From Hemileia vastatrix (Eukaryota; Basidiomycota; Pucciniomycetes; Pucciniales; Zaghouaniaceae), in contig JASXTE010000016.1 of NCBI GenBank assembly GCA_030280995.1, positions 17,530,501 to 17,594,500 of the forward strand: a stretch of DNA of 64,000 bases, in the 5' to 3' direction. Positions within the stretch are counted from its first letter, which is position 1. The number at the start of each line of letters is the position of its first letter. The position numbers and the translations under genes were made by a program. The notes under the pieces are model-generated. The model worked only from the letters and a program-made list of their open reading frames with translations. It made no database searches and was not told the origin of the DNA. Below, in pieces: positions 34,300 to 44,387 of the stretch.

Positions 34300-35490
34300 T
34301 CTTAACTAGGAAAAAAAATTATTTGCCAGACACCTCCCCCTGTAAAATGAGCAAGTTAATGCCACTTTACAGAGTGCTGAGTATTAAAAGATGTACATGC
34401 ACAATGAAATGTGTAAAATGACCCACAAATTGTAATAAAATAATTACCACAAATATATATGACTATTGTCAATATATGAACCTAAATTTTGGAGTGCGGT
34501 TCAATTCCCAGTTGCAGCAAAAAAGTAAGTCACGTGGCTGATGACGTTTTTTGTCTTCATTGTCTATTCATCCTACTGGCACCATGTTGTCAATGGTCCC
34601 TCAGTCGCCAGCTTCAAGATATTGATGCGCCATCAACAATTTGGAAAGGGCCTCAATTGTCAGGAGGTCTTTTACGTCTAGAAGATTTTTGGCAGAGGTC
34701 CAACGGTGGTATTGGGGAGATTTTGGGATTTCAAAGTGAGAATACGTATAGATATCTTTCTATTTGGTTTACTCAAATTAAAGGGGTAAAATAGTTTATA
34801 ATTATTATTATAATTTAATAGAGTAGTACTATGTTGTTGTAAATGCTAGAATAATTAAGAGATAGTAATAGATATTTTAGTATAGTAAATTGGTTTAATA
34901 AAAATAAGTAAATAATGAATGAATCAAAAACAACCAGAAATGGAGGCCTTATATAGGCAAAGGAGAGAAAAATTACATATTAAAAATTCTAAATACAAGT
35001 GTGTGTAAGAAAGGAAGAATTTTCCAGAAGAAAGAACATTTCAAATTATAATATTGTTCTATAAAGAATGTTTTAGAATACTCTATTTACTCTATATGTC
35101 AAAAGAAAATTATTTATTTAAAAATTTCGGTACTTGTTATTTTTAAATAAGTAATTTGATTTTTTAAACATATTTATTTTTTTTAAAAATTATATTTCAA
35201 ATATTAAACCTTTTCTTATTTTAATATTGTATTTTTAATTTTTAATTTTTTATTTCATTTCAACTGTCATTTGAGCACGGTAAAAATTAAAATTAAAATT
35301 AAAATATATATATAGGAAAATTAATATTAATTTTAAATTTTTACTAAATTTACTTCTTTTGTAACTAGTTAAGTTATTACATGTAAATTTCAAGTAAGTA
35401 AAATAAAATTAATAATAATAAAAAAGGTGTGGATTCATACCAATAAATAATTAATCATTTTACTGGGTAAGTCTAGAAGCCTAGCTAACA
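34300..35490 (-). mobile_element. Remnant of an element-1-like Ty3 retrotransposon (leader and LTR)
   Basis: 34300-34657 aligns with the leader of element 1 (CCTCCCCCTGTAAAATGAGC is shared) and 34658-35490 with its LTR. The LTR starts TGTCAGGAGGTC and ends GCCTAGCTAACA (family form CTGACA), 833 bp. The minus-strand primer site next to it is ATTGAGGCCCTTTCC. The coding region is gone. It appears to have landed in an element-2-like LTR, whose other half follows directly. Confidence 0.8.
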
Positions 35491-36044
35491 TTTTTAGTCT
35501 TTTATGTTAATGTATAATATGCATATACTCTCTTTTTTGCTTATTCTTTATTTTTGATGGATTATCCCTATTATTACAGGATTTTGGCAGGTGATATCAT
35601 TCTAATTTTGTTACTGGTCACTCTTTTTGTTTCTGGACATGTCTATTAGCTAGAATGAGGCGTCATTAACTGTGTATTGATCTGGTAAATCAAAGGGGTC
35701 ATTGGGGAAGTAATTGTGTATAAAAGGAGGGGCTTTTTGGTCTTGTTTTCTACCTTCTTTATCATTACAATTAAACATATAACCAATACAATTACAATAC
35801 ATATCAATAGTACTTATAAAGTCTTTGAATAGTATCTGAATTTATTAAATCTATTTTTCTACCAACTGCAAGATTGTAAGCCATATATAATTAGTCAGAT
35901 TTAAATTACTGAGACCCTTATATTGATTTATATTTTAATACTTATTGGATTTTTACTACAGTATTTATATAGGACCATTTAAATCTTCTAGAAAACTGAC
36001 CATTTAAGCTAATTCACGTTTCTGTACTTGATCTCAGCCTGACA
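35491..36044 (+). repeat. Half of an element-2-like LTR, inverted
   Basis: Read on the minus strand it follows the first part of the element 2 LTR (TGTCAGGCTGAGATCAAGTA at the 36044 end, then a TTCTAGAAGATTT-like block and GCATATACTC near 35525). It stops exactly at the right end of the element 3 LTR, so element 3 inserted within this LTR and the remainder was lost. Confidence 0.75.
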
Positions 36045-36339
36045 CCATGTCATTTAAACACATAAATTACACATTCTTTAAGCATTTAACTTGCTCCATA
36101 TTCAATTTCCCCCAAATTCCAACTTCACTCTTTCTCACTCTATTTTTCCTACCTTTTAATTATGGTAAGTTTCATCTCCTTTTTTTCATTTATATATAAT
36201 ATTTAAGTCTTTTTATGATAATTTCATACTTGAACATATGTAGGACTCATATCTGAATAACAGTGGACTTATATAACTCATAATGTTGTCATTTTTATTA
36301 TCACTTTTCAAGTTTTTGTAAAATATTTAAAATCAGACT
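36045..36339. other. AT-rich spacer, nothing recognised
   Basis: No ORF or repeat stands out between the LTR fragment and the four-copy repeat. Confidence 0.4.
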
Positions 36340-37260
36340 CAGAATGAGGTTTAGGTTTATTTGAATTTAATTTCCTTAAAACTGAAGATTATCCTGAAGG
36401 CTATCTTTTTTTTCCCACAAACAGATTTGAATTTGGTTTAGTGGTTGCTGAGATATTGACCTTTAAAGTTGAGCCTTTTTTCCCAATTTGACTTTTTTCT
36501 CTTTCATTTTTTATATAACAGATTAGGGTTAGGTTTATTTTAATAACATGTCCTTTAACTGAAGATTCTCCTGAAACCTATCTTTCATTTCCCACAAACA
36601 GGTTTGAATCAGGTTCAGTGGTTGCTGAGATTTTGACCTTTGAAGTTGAGCCTTTTTTTTGAATATCACTTATTTTATTTCACATTTTTATATTGCATAA
36701 TTAGAAAATAAGGATTCTGAAACTCTTAACTTATGATTATCTAGGCTTTTATCTCCCTCTTTTTGGAATTTTAATCTTAAATTTTCAATTTTTTGTGAAA
36801 TTTTGAGAAGAAGAGTCAGAATTAGGGTTAGTTTTATTTGAATCATCTTTCCTTTTAGCTGAAGATACTTCTGAAGCCTATCTTTCATTTCGAACAATCC
36901 AATTTGAATTTAGTTCAGTGGTTGCTGAGATATTGAACATTAAATTAGAGCCTATTTTTCCCAAATTTGACTTTTATTTACTTCATAATGCATATCATAA
37001 CGTTTACATCATGTATTTATCCTTCAAGATGCCTATGATTATCTAGGCTTTTATCTCCCTCTCTTAAGACTTTTCATCATCAGTTTTTAAGTTTCTGTGC
37101 AATTTTGTAAATAAGAGTCAGTATTAGGGTTAGGTTTATTCAAATCTACTGTCTTTTTAGCTGAAGATACTTCTGAATCCTGTCTTTCATTTCCAGAAAA
37201 CCAATTATAATTTGGTTCAGTTGTTGCTGAGATATTGACTTTTAAAGTCGAGCCTTTTTT
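36340..37260. repeat. Diverged four-copy repeat, unit core about 130 bp
   Basis: The same block recurs four times, starting near 36340, 36525, 36820 and 37120. It runs GGTTAGGTTTATT, then CTGAAGAT followed by CCTGAAGCCTATCTTTCATTT-like, then GGTTCAGTGGTTGCTGAGAT, ATTGACC and AAGTTGAGCCTTTTTT. Spacing is uneven (about 180 then about 295-305 bp) because the later copies add a second block (TATGATTATCTAGGCTTTTA, near 36730 and 37030). The copies are clearly diverged, so the array is old. No coding potential was found. Confidence 0.75.
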
Positions 37261-37407
37261 CCTGATTCCACGTTTATTTATTGCATAATGCATAAAATAA
37301 TGTTTACATCATGTATTTATCCTTCCAGATTCCTTAAACTACCTTTCTCTTTACTTATTATTCTTCCCTTACATCAAGGTGTGTTTTTTTCTTTTTCTTA
37401 CCATTTC
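37261..37407. other. Short spacer before solo LTR A
   Basis: Contains a partial echo of the preceding repeat (TGCATAATGCATAAAAT near 37285) and the left target duplication ATTTC at 37403-37407. Confidence 0.4.
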
Positions 37408-38578
37408 TGTCAGCCAGGCAATCTCAGGAGTCCAGTAATTTATACAATAAATTACTGTAAAGGAATAACTTTATGTAAATACAAAAAATTATTTAAATAA
37501 AATTATAAATGTTTTTTGAATAAATAAAATAAATATTATATTTAATTTTATTATTAAATAAATTGTATTACATAAACAAATATAATATTCTATAATATCA
37601 TGGCGTGATTTATATGTATAAATAAATTATTTAAAATTATATTATAAGTGTAAGTTTAACTTACACAGTAATTACAATTTTAATAATAGCATTTATATAA
37701 ACTAAATACAACCTATCATATAATAATATTCATCAATATTTGGCGCTTCTTTGACCCTTTATTGTGTCACCAATATTACTAAATTAATTTAATATGATTA
37801 AATTTAAATTCTCATGTTAAAAGGTTCCTGTATTAATTTAATTACTTTTTCAATTAATTTAATAGTTAATTTACTTGAAATAGTTAAATTACTATTTCTT
37901 ATACTGAGTGAAGATTATTTAAAAGTGTAAAAATAACTCCTTTTATTTTAATCATACTCTTTCAGCTATTTGTATTCCTTCTTTAGATTTCTTTCTCACA
38001 GTTCTCATATTTTCATACTCACATAGTTAATTGTTATATTAATTCTATTCTTTTTTAGAGATTACTGATGGGAAAAAATATTTGTTTTTTCACAGATTTA
38101 TTTTTCATGTTTTTAATTAGATTCTTTTAAATCAATTGGTTCACATTATTTTACCTTTTTGTAGATACTATTGGAACGCTCCAGAATGTCCTCTTGCCTA
38201 TAAAAAGGCTTTAGAAGTCTCTCTGGTAGCTGATCACTTACTATACACTCACTCATCATATTTCAAATATATTTCTTTTTATTTGCTATTTTTATTAGTT
38301 CAATACATCTAATTTAAATACTATATAAATAATTATAGGTTGCCTTAAGATTTATACTACTATTATTGAACTGACGCGCTTTGAACATTTATAATCAATT
38401 ATAATATTTTACAATTTAATTAAATACTTACAACTTTGTCACATCTCAACCATCTTGTCGTCTTACTCCCTTAAATTACACCTATTTTATTTCATTTTAC
38501 TTTACTACCTCATAACTCCCATCATCCTTTCTATTATTCCTTTTATTATCTTCAATCTTCTAGACATCCCGGCTGATA
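37408..38578. mobile_element. Solo LTR A, with duplication ATTTC
   Basis: Starts TGTCAGCCAGGCAATCTCAG and ends GGCTGATA (family end CTGACA, one change). It is flanked by ATTTC (37403-37407) and ATTTC (38579-38583). It is related in inverted orientation to solo LTR B at 42196-43292: shared TGTCAGCCAGGC...AGGAGTCCAGTAA at one end and TTGTCAC.TCTCAA near the other. 1171 bp, very AT-rich. The ORF near 38455 lies in the LTR and is chance. Confidence 0.88.
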
Positions 38579-38583
38579 ATTTC

Positions 38584-39299
38584 CATATGTCTAACCCTTC
38601 ACTCATTTTTGCTTCTCTTATCAGATCAGTCAAAAGTTAGTCCAACAAATTAACAAGGTAAAAAAAGAAGGTAAAATTAATAAATTTACAAAGCTTTAGG
38701 TAGTTAAAAAAAGTTTGGGGATTTGTAAATTCATCAAATATTTTTTGTTCTTTTATAAATTTTTAATAAATAAATCTGGTATTCCAATTTACTAAACTGA
38801 AGTTATGAGCCAATGAACTTGTGTTTTATAAAAGGTAATCATGATAAAATTAATTTTTTTCATAGGGTTCATCTGCCCTATACCTGTGGAAAGTCCTAAA
38901 CTTAGTTTAGAGACTTGGTCTACATTTTGGTTTGAGGAATTTTCATTACTTTAAAACTAGTGAATTTGACTTATCTTATTTATTTATTTATTTATGGAGT
39001 TATTCTAATTTTTGGTGATTTTCACCCCTTACTTCAATAAAATACAGGGGAGGGTATTGCCAAATTTTCAAATCTGACATGGAAAATTGGTGACTTAGAA
39101 AAATTTGGTAATACCCACCCCTTGCTTCAATTAAATGCAGGGGAGGGTATTGCCAAACTTTTCAAACAGATATAGACTTTTGTTGACTTGCTTTATTTAG
39201 AAATGCAAATTGGTGGTGAGGTGAGAATTTTATGTTGGTGATTAGGTTTTTTGAACAGAGGTCAGTATTATTGTACCATCTGAAATTCCAAAAGTGTAA
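38584..39299. other. AT-rich region with a small mixed direct/inverted repeat
   Basis: CACCCCTTACTTCAAT...GGGGAGGGTATTGCCAAA (39027-39070) recurs at about 39115-39160. An inverted half, TTTGGTAATACCCACCCC, lies between them at about 39105-39122. This can fold into alternative hairpins and looks like a small MITE remnant. No gene was seen. Confidence 0.5.
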
Positions 39300-39366
39300 T
39301 ATTTTAGAGTCCAGTAAGGAAAAATTTTGTTATCAGAATCTCATGATAAAAATATTTTTGATAAGT

Positions 39367-39600
39367 TCAAAAGTAACTATTAAATTGGGAACCAAAAAGA
39401 ATATCCATTTCCTCATAGAGAGGATACATGATATTGAGATTTTTGAAAATAGTAGTAATTCCATTCTCCAAATCATAATCATCAATACCAAAGCCAGTTG
39501 AAGTGGAAGCGAAATGAGCCATTTTATATTTTGATTGATCACTTTTGAACCTCTCCTTCATTTACTTAGGATTTATGTTGATTCTCCCTTTTGTTTTCTT
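39367..39600 (-). pseudogene. Myb/SANT-like DNA-binding ORF fragment of a Harbinger element
   Basis: The minus strand reads STGFGIDDYDLENGITTIF, then NIMYPLYEEMDILFGS. This is the end of the Myb/SANT-like (trihelix) domain, whose family form is 'SGFGWD ... PLYDELxELFG'. KERFKSDQSKYKMAHF, just upstream, fits the preceding helix (family: LK.xY..W..L). A stop interrupts the N-terminal side. Autonomous PIF/Harbinger elements encode such a Myb-like protein beside the DDE transposase, and it is needed to bring the transposase to the nucleus and the ends. The call is inferred from motif likeness and context. Confidence 0.5.
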
Positions 39601-39944
39601 TTTTACCTCATTTTCCATCAACAAAAAGCAATTGACCTTTGATGAAGGTGGACTTCTGATTTAGGGAGGTTGAAAACATAAAAAAAGAAAGAAAAAACTA
39701 TGTCTGGTAAAAATTTCATAAGAAAATGTTTCAAATCTCAGTTAGGGGTGTGTGCCCAGGATTGATGAGAGGATTGAGGTTTGAGTGTCACATGTGAAAG
39801 GGATGGGGTGGGCAAGGAAGTGATGATGTGGTCAACATGTGGTTGTGAAACAAAATTGGGGAAAAAGTGCTGATTTGAGGTCATAACTGACACCCATTTT
39901 TAAAATAAGTGACTTTTTTGCAAAATTTAAGTGCTGATTTGTAA

Positions 39945-41038
39945 GAGCATGTACAATTGTCCATCAATTTAGCCCAATTATGCAATTTTTTTGCATTAAT
40001 TTGGCATTTTCACTTCAATCATCACTTGTGCTAATGTTCATCAAAAAATTATCTTTATAAATACAAATTGCATAATTGACAATAATGGAGGATAATTGAG
40101 CACCATATGATCTTAACACCACAGGACATAAGGCTCTTATTTGTTTTTTATCACTTTTTGGTTCTCATTTATGTCCTTTATGTTGCTTTCTGTATGTCTC
40201 TGATTCACCTGTATTTTAACTCAAATTAATCTCAACTTCTTTTGTTTTAAATACCATGCCTACAACATAACCATCAGGCACAAAATTAAGTTTTAACATG
40301 TTTCATGACTCATTCAGATTTTTTAAGCAATCAGATTGCTTCAAATGTGACTGAAGTTGTCTCAAGACTTTGGAAGGGTACACATTTAATTATTACAAAT
40401 CCATAGAGCTAGTCCGATTCAAAATAGGAGCAAAATTGAACAAGAAATGGTCATTATTGATGGAAAAGCTCATGTGGCACTGATATAGCCATATCTCAGT
40501 CAATATTGAGCCAATGTTGAATTGGATTAGCTCAAAATTCAATTTGCACAGCATCTTCAATCAAAGAAAATGGATATGTGATGCCAAATGCATAAAAGAT
40601 AATGTGAGATCCTGTATTGTTTTTAATTTAGTTGGATTAATGTGATTTGGCATGAAAAATAGCTAATTTCCATTAGCTATTTAACTGGTTGCATGTGAGG
40701 TAGGATTAATTCAATATCTTTTGCATAATTGTGAAAAAGATTCCCATGATTGCGTGCACTGAAATATAATTCAATGTGCTTTAATTCAAACTCCATTTTT
40801 GGACACTTTGTATGAGATGCAATATACATAAAGAGTAGATATTGCATGACAGTAGGCAAAAGAGCATGAGACATAAGGAGTTAATGTTGCACGGCTGCAG
40901 AACTTCACATTTAGTGCCAATTAGCAAAGGCAAAATGAATACTAATTTGTGTGACTGTGGAAAAAGGCCAATTAGCCTAATTTTTTAATGTTGTTTGACA
41001 TTTGCCAATGTAATTTTATTGCATGATTGTACATGCTC
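39945..41038. mobile_element. Non-autonomous DNA transposon with GAGCATGTACAAT ends (TSD TAA)
   Basis: Terminal inverted repeats GAGCATGTACAATTG (39945) and, reversed, GAGCATGTACAATCA (41038) are flanked by TAA (39942-39944 and 41039-41041). The uninterrupted target is visible in the Harbinger element, where AAGTGCTGATTTGTAAGTGC reads straight through (reverse of about 48833-48852). So the boundaries are certain. The 3-bp TAA duplication and GAGCAT-type ends fit the PIF/Harbinger superfamily. 1094 bp with no credible ORF. Confidence 0.9.
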
Positions 41039-41104
41039 TAAGTGCTGATTTGGTTTGAAATCCCCACTTAAGTTAAGTGTGGATTTGCCAGAACTGACAC
41101 CCCC

Positions 41105-41465
41105 TAATGCTGCAAAAATGTCAAAAGAAGCAATAGATTGTATATTGCTACAACCAAATTTGAAACGGTTGGTGCAGTTTTGCAAAAAGAATCTAAACAT
41201 TCAGACAGAATGCTTGACATTTGAGAGAGAAACTGGCAAATTTTTGGTGAAGGGAGTGCTAAGTTTGCTGTCAAATGTCAATGGAGCTGACCAAAAGTTT
41301 TGAATTGTTTAGTATTGCTACTTGGGAAAACCTTTCTCTTTTTTTGCACCTCATTCCCCGCCAAAAGTGGCTTGAACTCATGTTTTTGAAGGCCAAAACA
41401 CAGCAAGCTTTTCCCAAATAGCTGTAAAACTGCACCAACCGTTTTGAATATGGCTGTACATAATA
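41105..41465. other. Spacer holding a 19-bp inverted-repeat pair
   Basis: AAACGGTTGGTGCAGTTTT (41163-41181) recurs perfectly inverted at 41426-41444. The 282-bp segment between these ends could be a small MITE or a relic of a larger palindrome. An 82-residue ORF (41055-41303) crosses the Harbinger end and is unlikely to be a gene. Confidence 0.5.
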
Positions 41466-41663
41466 GGGGGTATCAATGTTAGAAATCTTCCTTTCAAAAT
41501 ACCTCTTTTTTCCACCAAATCAACCATGATTATTTTTTTAAGGTATGCCATCTTGTGCCCCCAAAACATATTTTTACTGAGAATTAATTTCAGGATTGTG
41601 GCTTTCTTTTTGTGCTGTGAAATACCTTTTAAATAATTACAAATTTCTAACTTTGATACCCCC
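41466..41663. mobile_element. 198-bp MITE, copy 1 (TAATA flanks)
   Basis: Ends GGGGGTATCAATGTTAGAAAT and ATTTCTAACTTTGATACCCCC are inverted repeats of about 21 bp with one mismatch. TAATA flanks both sides (41461-41465 and 41664-41668). A second copy of exactly the same length lies at 52351-52548 with the same flanks. The outer GGGGGT resembles the ends of the Harbinger element at 48777, which suggests mobilisation by that transposase. Confidence 0.85.
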
Positions 41664-41927
41664 TAATAGGCTCTTAGAAGGCAAAGCAAGGAATTAGTAA
41701 TGGATAATGAGCTTTTCAGAGCATCCACAGCCGTTTCAGTCAATATTCAGTAGCTATATGCATTTTACTGGCGCCATTTGTTACTTAATTGCAATATTCA
41801 TCCAGCTGTATTCAAATTCTTTAACTAAACGCATGTTAAAAAAATATTCATCAATCGTGTAACTCATTCAATAACTACTAGGGCATCCATTTCATACTTC
41901 AACTCATACGCACACATCCTCAATAAC

Positions 41928-42195
41928 ATGGCACAAAGATTTATGCACATTATAGATGAACTACAATCTATTGAAGAAGAAGAAATCATATTTAGAGATC
42001 TTTTAGAGTCAATGAAATCAAGTAATAAAGCCCATAATAAATTATTTATTAATTGCTATTGCATTGATGGACATCACCAGCTTATGAAAGACTACTGTAA
42101 TACAATAGTACTTACAACTCAACCATGTTTCACTGCCATTTTTGCATTGGGAAAACTCTATTTCTTTAAATTTCTAACAATATATAGCTACATAA
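41928..42195 (+). pseudogene. Unrecognised ORF inside the GAGCATCC element, cut by solo LTR B
   Basis: The frame starts MAQRFMHIIDELQSIEEEEI and is open to the LTR at 42196 (about 89 residues). Across the empty site (CATAA) it would continue in frame at 43298 for about 60 more residues to a stop near 43468. No domain is recognised and the composition is ordinary. It may be the remnant of a Harbinger-encoded protein or may be chance; its openness across the insertion mildly supports the former. Confidence 0.35.
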
Positions 42196-43292
42196 TGTCA
42201 GTCAGTCGTCTAGAAGAGATAAGAAAAGAGGGAAGAAATGAGAGGAGGAGAAGGAGACAAGGAGTATGGGTAATAAAAGAAATAAAATTTAATAAAATTA
42301 TTTAATTTATTGAGAGGAATCAACGACGGGTTTCTTGAGAGGTGACAAAAGTGAGGTTATTATTAATTAATAATATTATTAGGATGTAAGGACTATGCGC
42401 AGCAGACACTATGATCACTATCAGACTTAAAGCAACCTTTAAATTGTTATATAGAATTTTAATTAGAATTTTATTACTAATAAAAAGAATATAAACGTAA
42501 TATAAAAATTGTATTTAATTTGTTGAGTGTATAATAAGTGATGAGGCTACAGGGGATTATCCAAGGCCCTTTTATAGGCAATGGGTCCTCTGAAGCGCCA
42601 CTATATTTGTAAATACAATAATTATAATAGAATAAAACAAGTATATCAAAGAGTAAGTGAAACATAACAATGTAGAGAAAAATATGAAACAAATACTTAA
42701 AACCCCAATTAAGAATCCAATTTTCCCGCCATTAATTCCCAAATCAGTAAGTAAAAATAGTGAATAACTAAACAAGACTGGAACATAGGAACTATGAGAA
42801 AAATAATTCCAAACAGATGGTACAGTCTGATTTAAGGATATTTTAAGTGAAACAAAAAATACTTTGACGCAACAAAACATGTAATTAATCTCAATTCAGT
42901 ATAAATTAATTAATTGGTTTTTCCTGACACAATTAAGGGTCAAAAGAAGCGTCATTAATTATAATTAATTTAATTATATTATAAGTCAATTTTACACTTA
43001 TAATTATAATATATGTTTTTCAATTAATTAAATATAAATTTATAATTATTAAATACATAAAAATGTGCCATTATTTGTAGAATATAATATGTATTATGTT
43101 TAATTTATATGTATAAAAAATTTATATAAACAATAAAATTAATATAACACTTATATGTAATAAGAAACTTATATAATTTTATTATGCAGTAAAATATTAA
43201 TTTATATACATTAAATACAATTCTTACGCCCTCTTTCAGGTCTTATAAGATAACATATCATTTACTGGACTCCTGGAATAGCCTGGCTGACA
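42196..43292. mobile_element. Solo LTR B, with duplication CATAA
   Basis: Starts TGTCAGTCAGTCGTCTAGAAG and ends AGCCTGGCTGACA. It is flanked by CATAA (42191-42195 and 43293-43297). The reverse complement resembles solo LTR A. 1097 bp, and no internal sequence remains. It inserted in the GAGCATCC element, so it is younger than that element. Confidence 0.9.
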
Positions 43293-43786
43293 CATAACGT
43301 GTATATTGGACACAGAGGACTGTAAGTCAAATGTGAAGCACTTGGGTTGCTCGCTAATGCTTATCCATGACAAAGCAAGTTGTTCTTCTTGGGGGTGTCA
43401 ATTAGGAGACCTTTTTTTCCTAGATTCAGTCAACATAAATGAGTTATTATTGAGCTATTATAGATGAGAGGGTGTGGCTGAAGTGTTTAATGCAAATATA
43501 TGTAGTAATTGAATGAATAGTAGTGGCTATTGTTGTGTGAAGTGAGGGTGAAAAAACGGATAAGTAATTAATGAGGCGGGTCTGGCTTCAGTAGGTAATG
43601 GTTGAGTCGAAAAAAAGTGGCGCGAGGTTTTGGCAATTACAGAAGCTACTCAAGCAACTTTGCTCATTTGATTATATGACTACAGAATAAATTAGTTACT
43701 AGAGTCTAATTGAGCAACGATTGGGGAATGAGTCGGTAAAATATGCATACCGAACCACTTTACCGACACGGCTGCGGATGCTCTCA

Positions 43787-44367
43787 GCCACCAGCTTGAA
43801 GATAAGGTATGTTAGGGAAGAAATGATGATGTTGGGGGGAGTGGAGATTGGTCAAAGCTTGAAGTGATGACATAGATGTTTTTTTGAGCATACATACAAG
43901 AATTAATGGCATGTTTGATAGGGTCAATAAAAAAGGATAAAATGATAAGCGAGAAATGTTGAAAAAAAGCTGTAAGGGTGTTGTTCATACAGCTTTTGCT
44001 AATTGGTTGAGTACTACTTGGGGAATATTTTTTTCGCGTTGCCTTCAAAATAAAGGCACATTTCGTTTTTAGAGCATGCCCATCTATCAATCTTTTCATT
44101 TCTACAAGGACCTCCTTTTATATCTTAGTATGACTAGCTAAATGATGTTCTGGAATATTCTACTACATTTTACTAAACACACAAGTATTCCATAACTGGA
44201 GAATCAATAGCCCTTTGACCGGAATTTCTCAACAATCCAAAGCCCGGGGATGATTTATCCCACACTTGATGGCCACAGCATCCTGGCCCTCGTTGTCTTT
44301 TGTGCCGTCAGTAAGCGTTCGCCTGATGGCTATATGTCACTCCATCCTCAGATATTGTCTGCTTTTA
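43787..44367. other. Spacer upstream of the permease gene
   Basis: No gene or repeat was recognised. The right half probably contains the promoter of the permease. Confidence 0.4.
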
Positions 44368-44387
44368 TATGACATTTCTGTTTCTAA

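Larger units (their letters stand above)
39300..41104 (-). mobile_element. Inverted, truncated PIF/Harbinger copy ('copy B')
   Basis: The right end (CTGACACCCCC at 41094-41104) and the sequence leading left from it are the reverse complement of the left end of the Harbinger element at 48777. They share the AAGTGCTGATTT-type repeats, the CACATGTGA block, and ACCAGACAT followed by a T-rich run at about 39690. A 1094-bp element interrupts it at 39945-41038. Further left, the minus strand encodes a Myb/SANT-like fragment. The far end and the transposase are missing, so the left limit is approximate. Confidence 0.7.
41719..43783. mobile_element. Non-autonomous Harbinger-like element with GAGCATCC ends (TSD TCA)
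   Basis: Inverted ends GAGCATCCACAGCCG (41719) and, reversed from 43783, GAGCATCCGCAGCCG are flanked by TCA (41716-41718 and 43784-43786). Solo LTR B sits inside; without it and its duplication the element is about 963 bp, close to the size of the element at 39945. A reading frame beginning at 41928 runs to the LTR. Confidence 0.85.

Noticed and set aside
36340..37260. A CRISPR-like array
   Set aside because: Four units with 180-305-bp spacing and diverged cores do not fit, and the genome is eukaryotic.
38455..38640. Hydrophobic 61-residue ORF
   Set aside because: It straddles the end of solo LTR A and has no recognisable homology.
41055..41303. 82-residue ORF on the plus strand
   Set aside because: Its first third is the Harbinger terminal sequence. 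The rest has no recognisable domain, so a real gene is unlikely.
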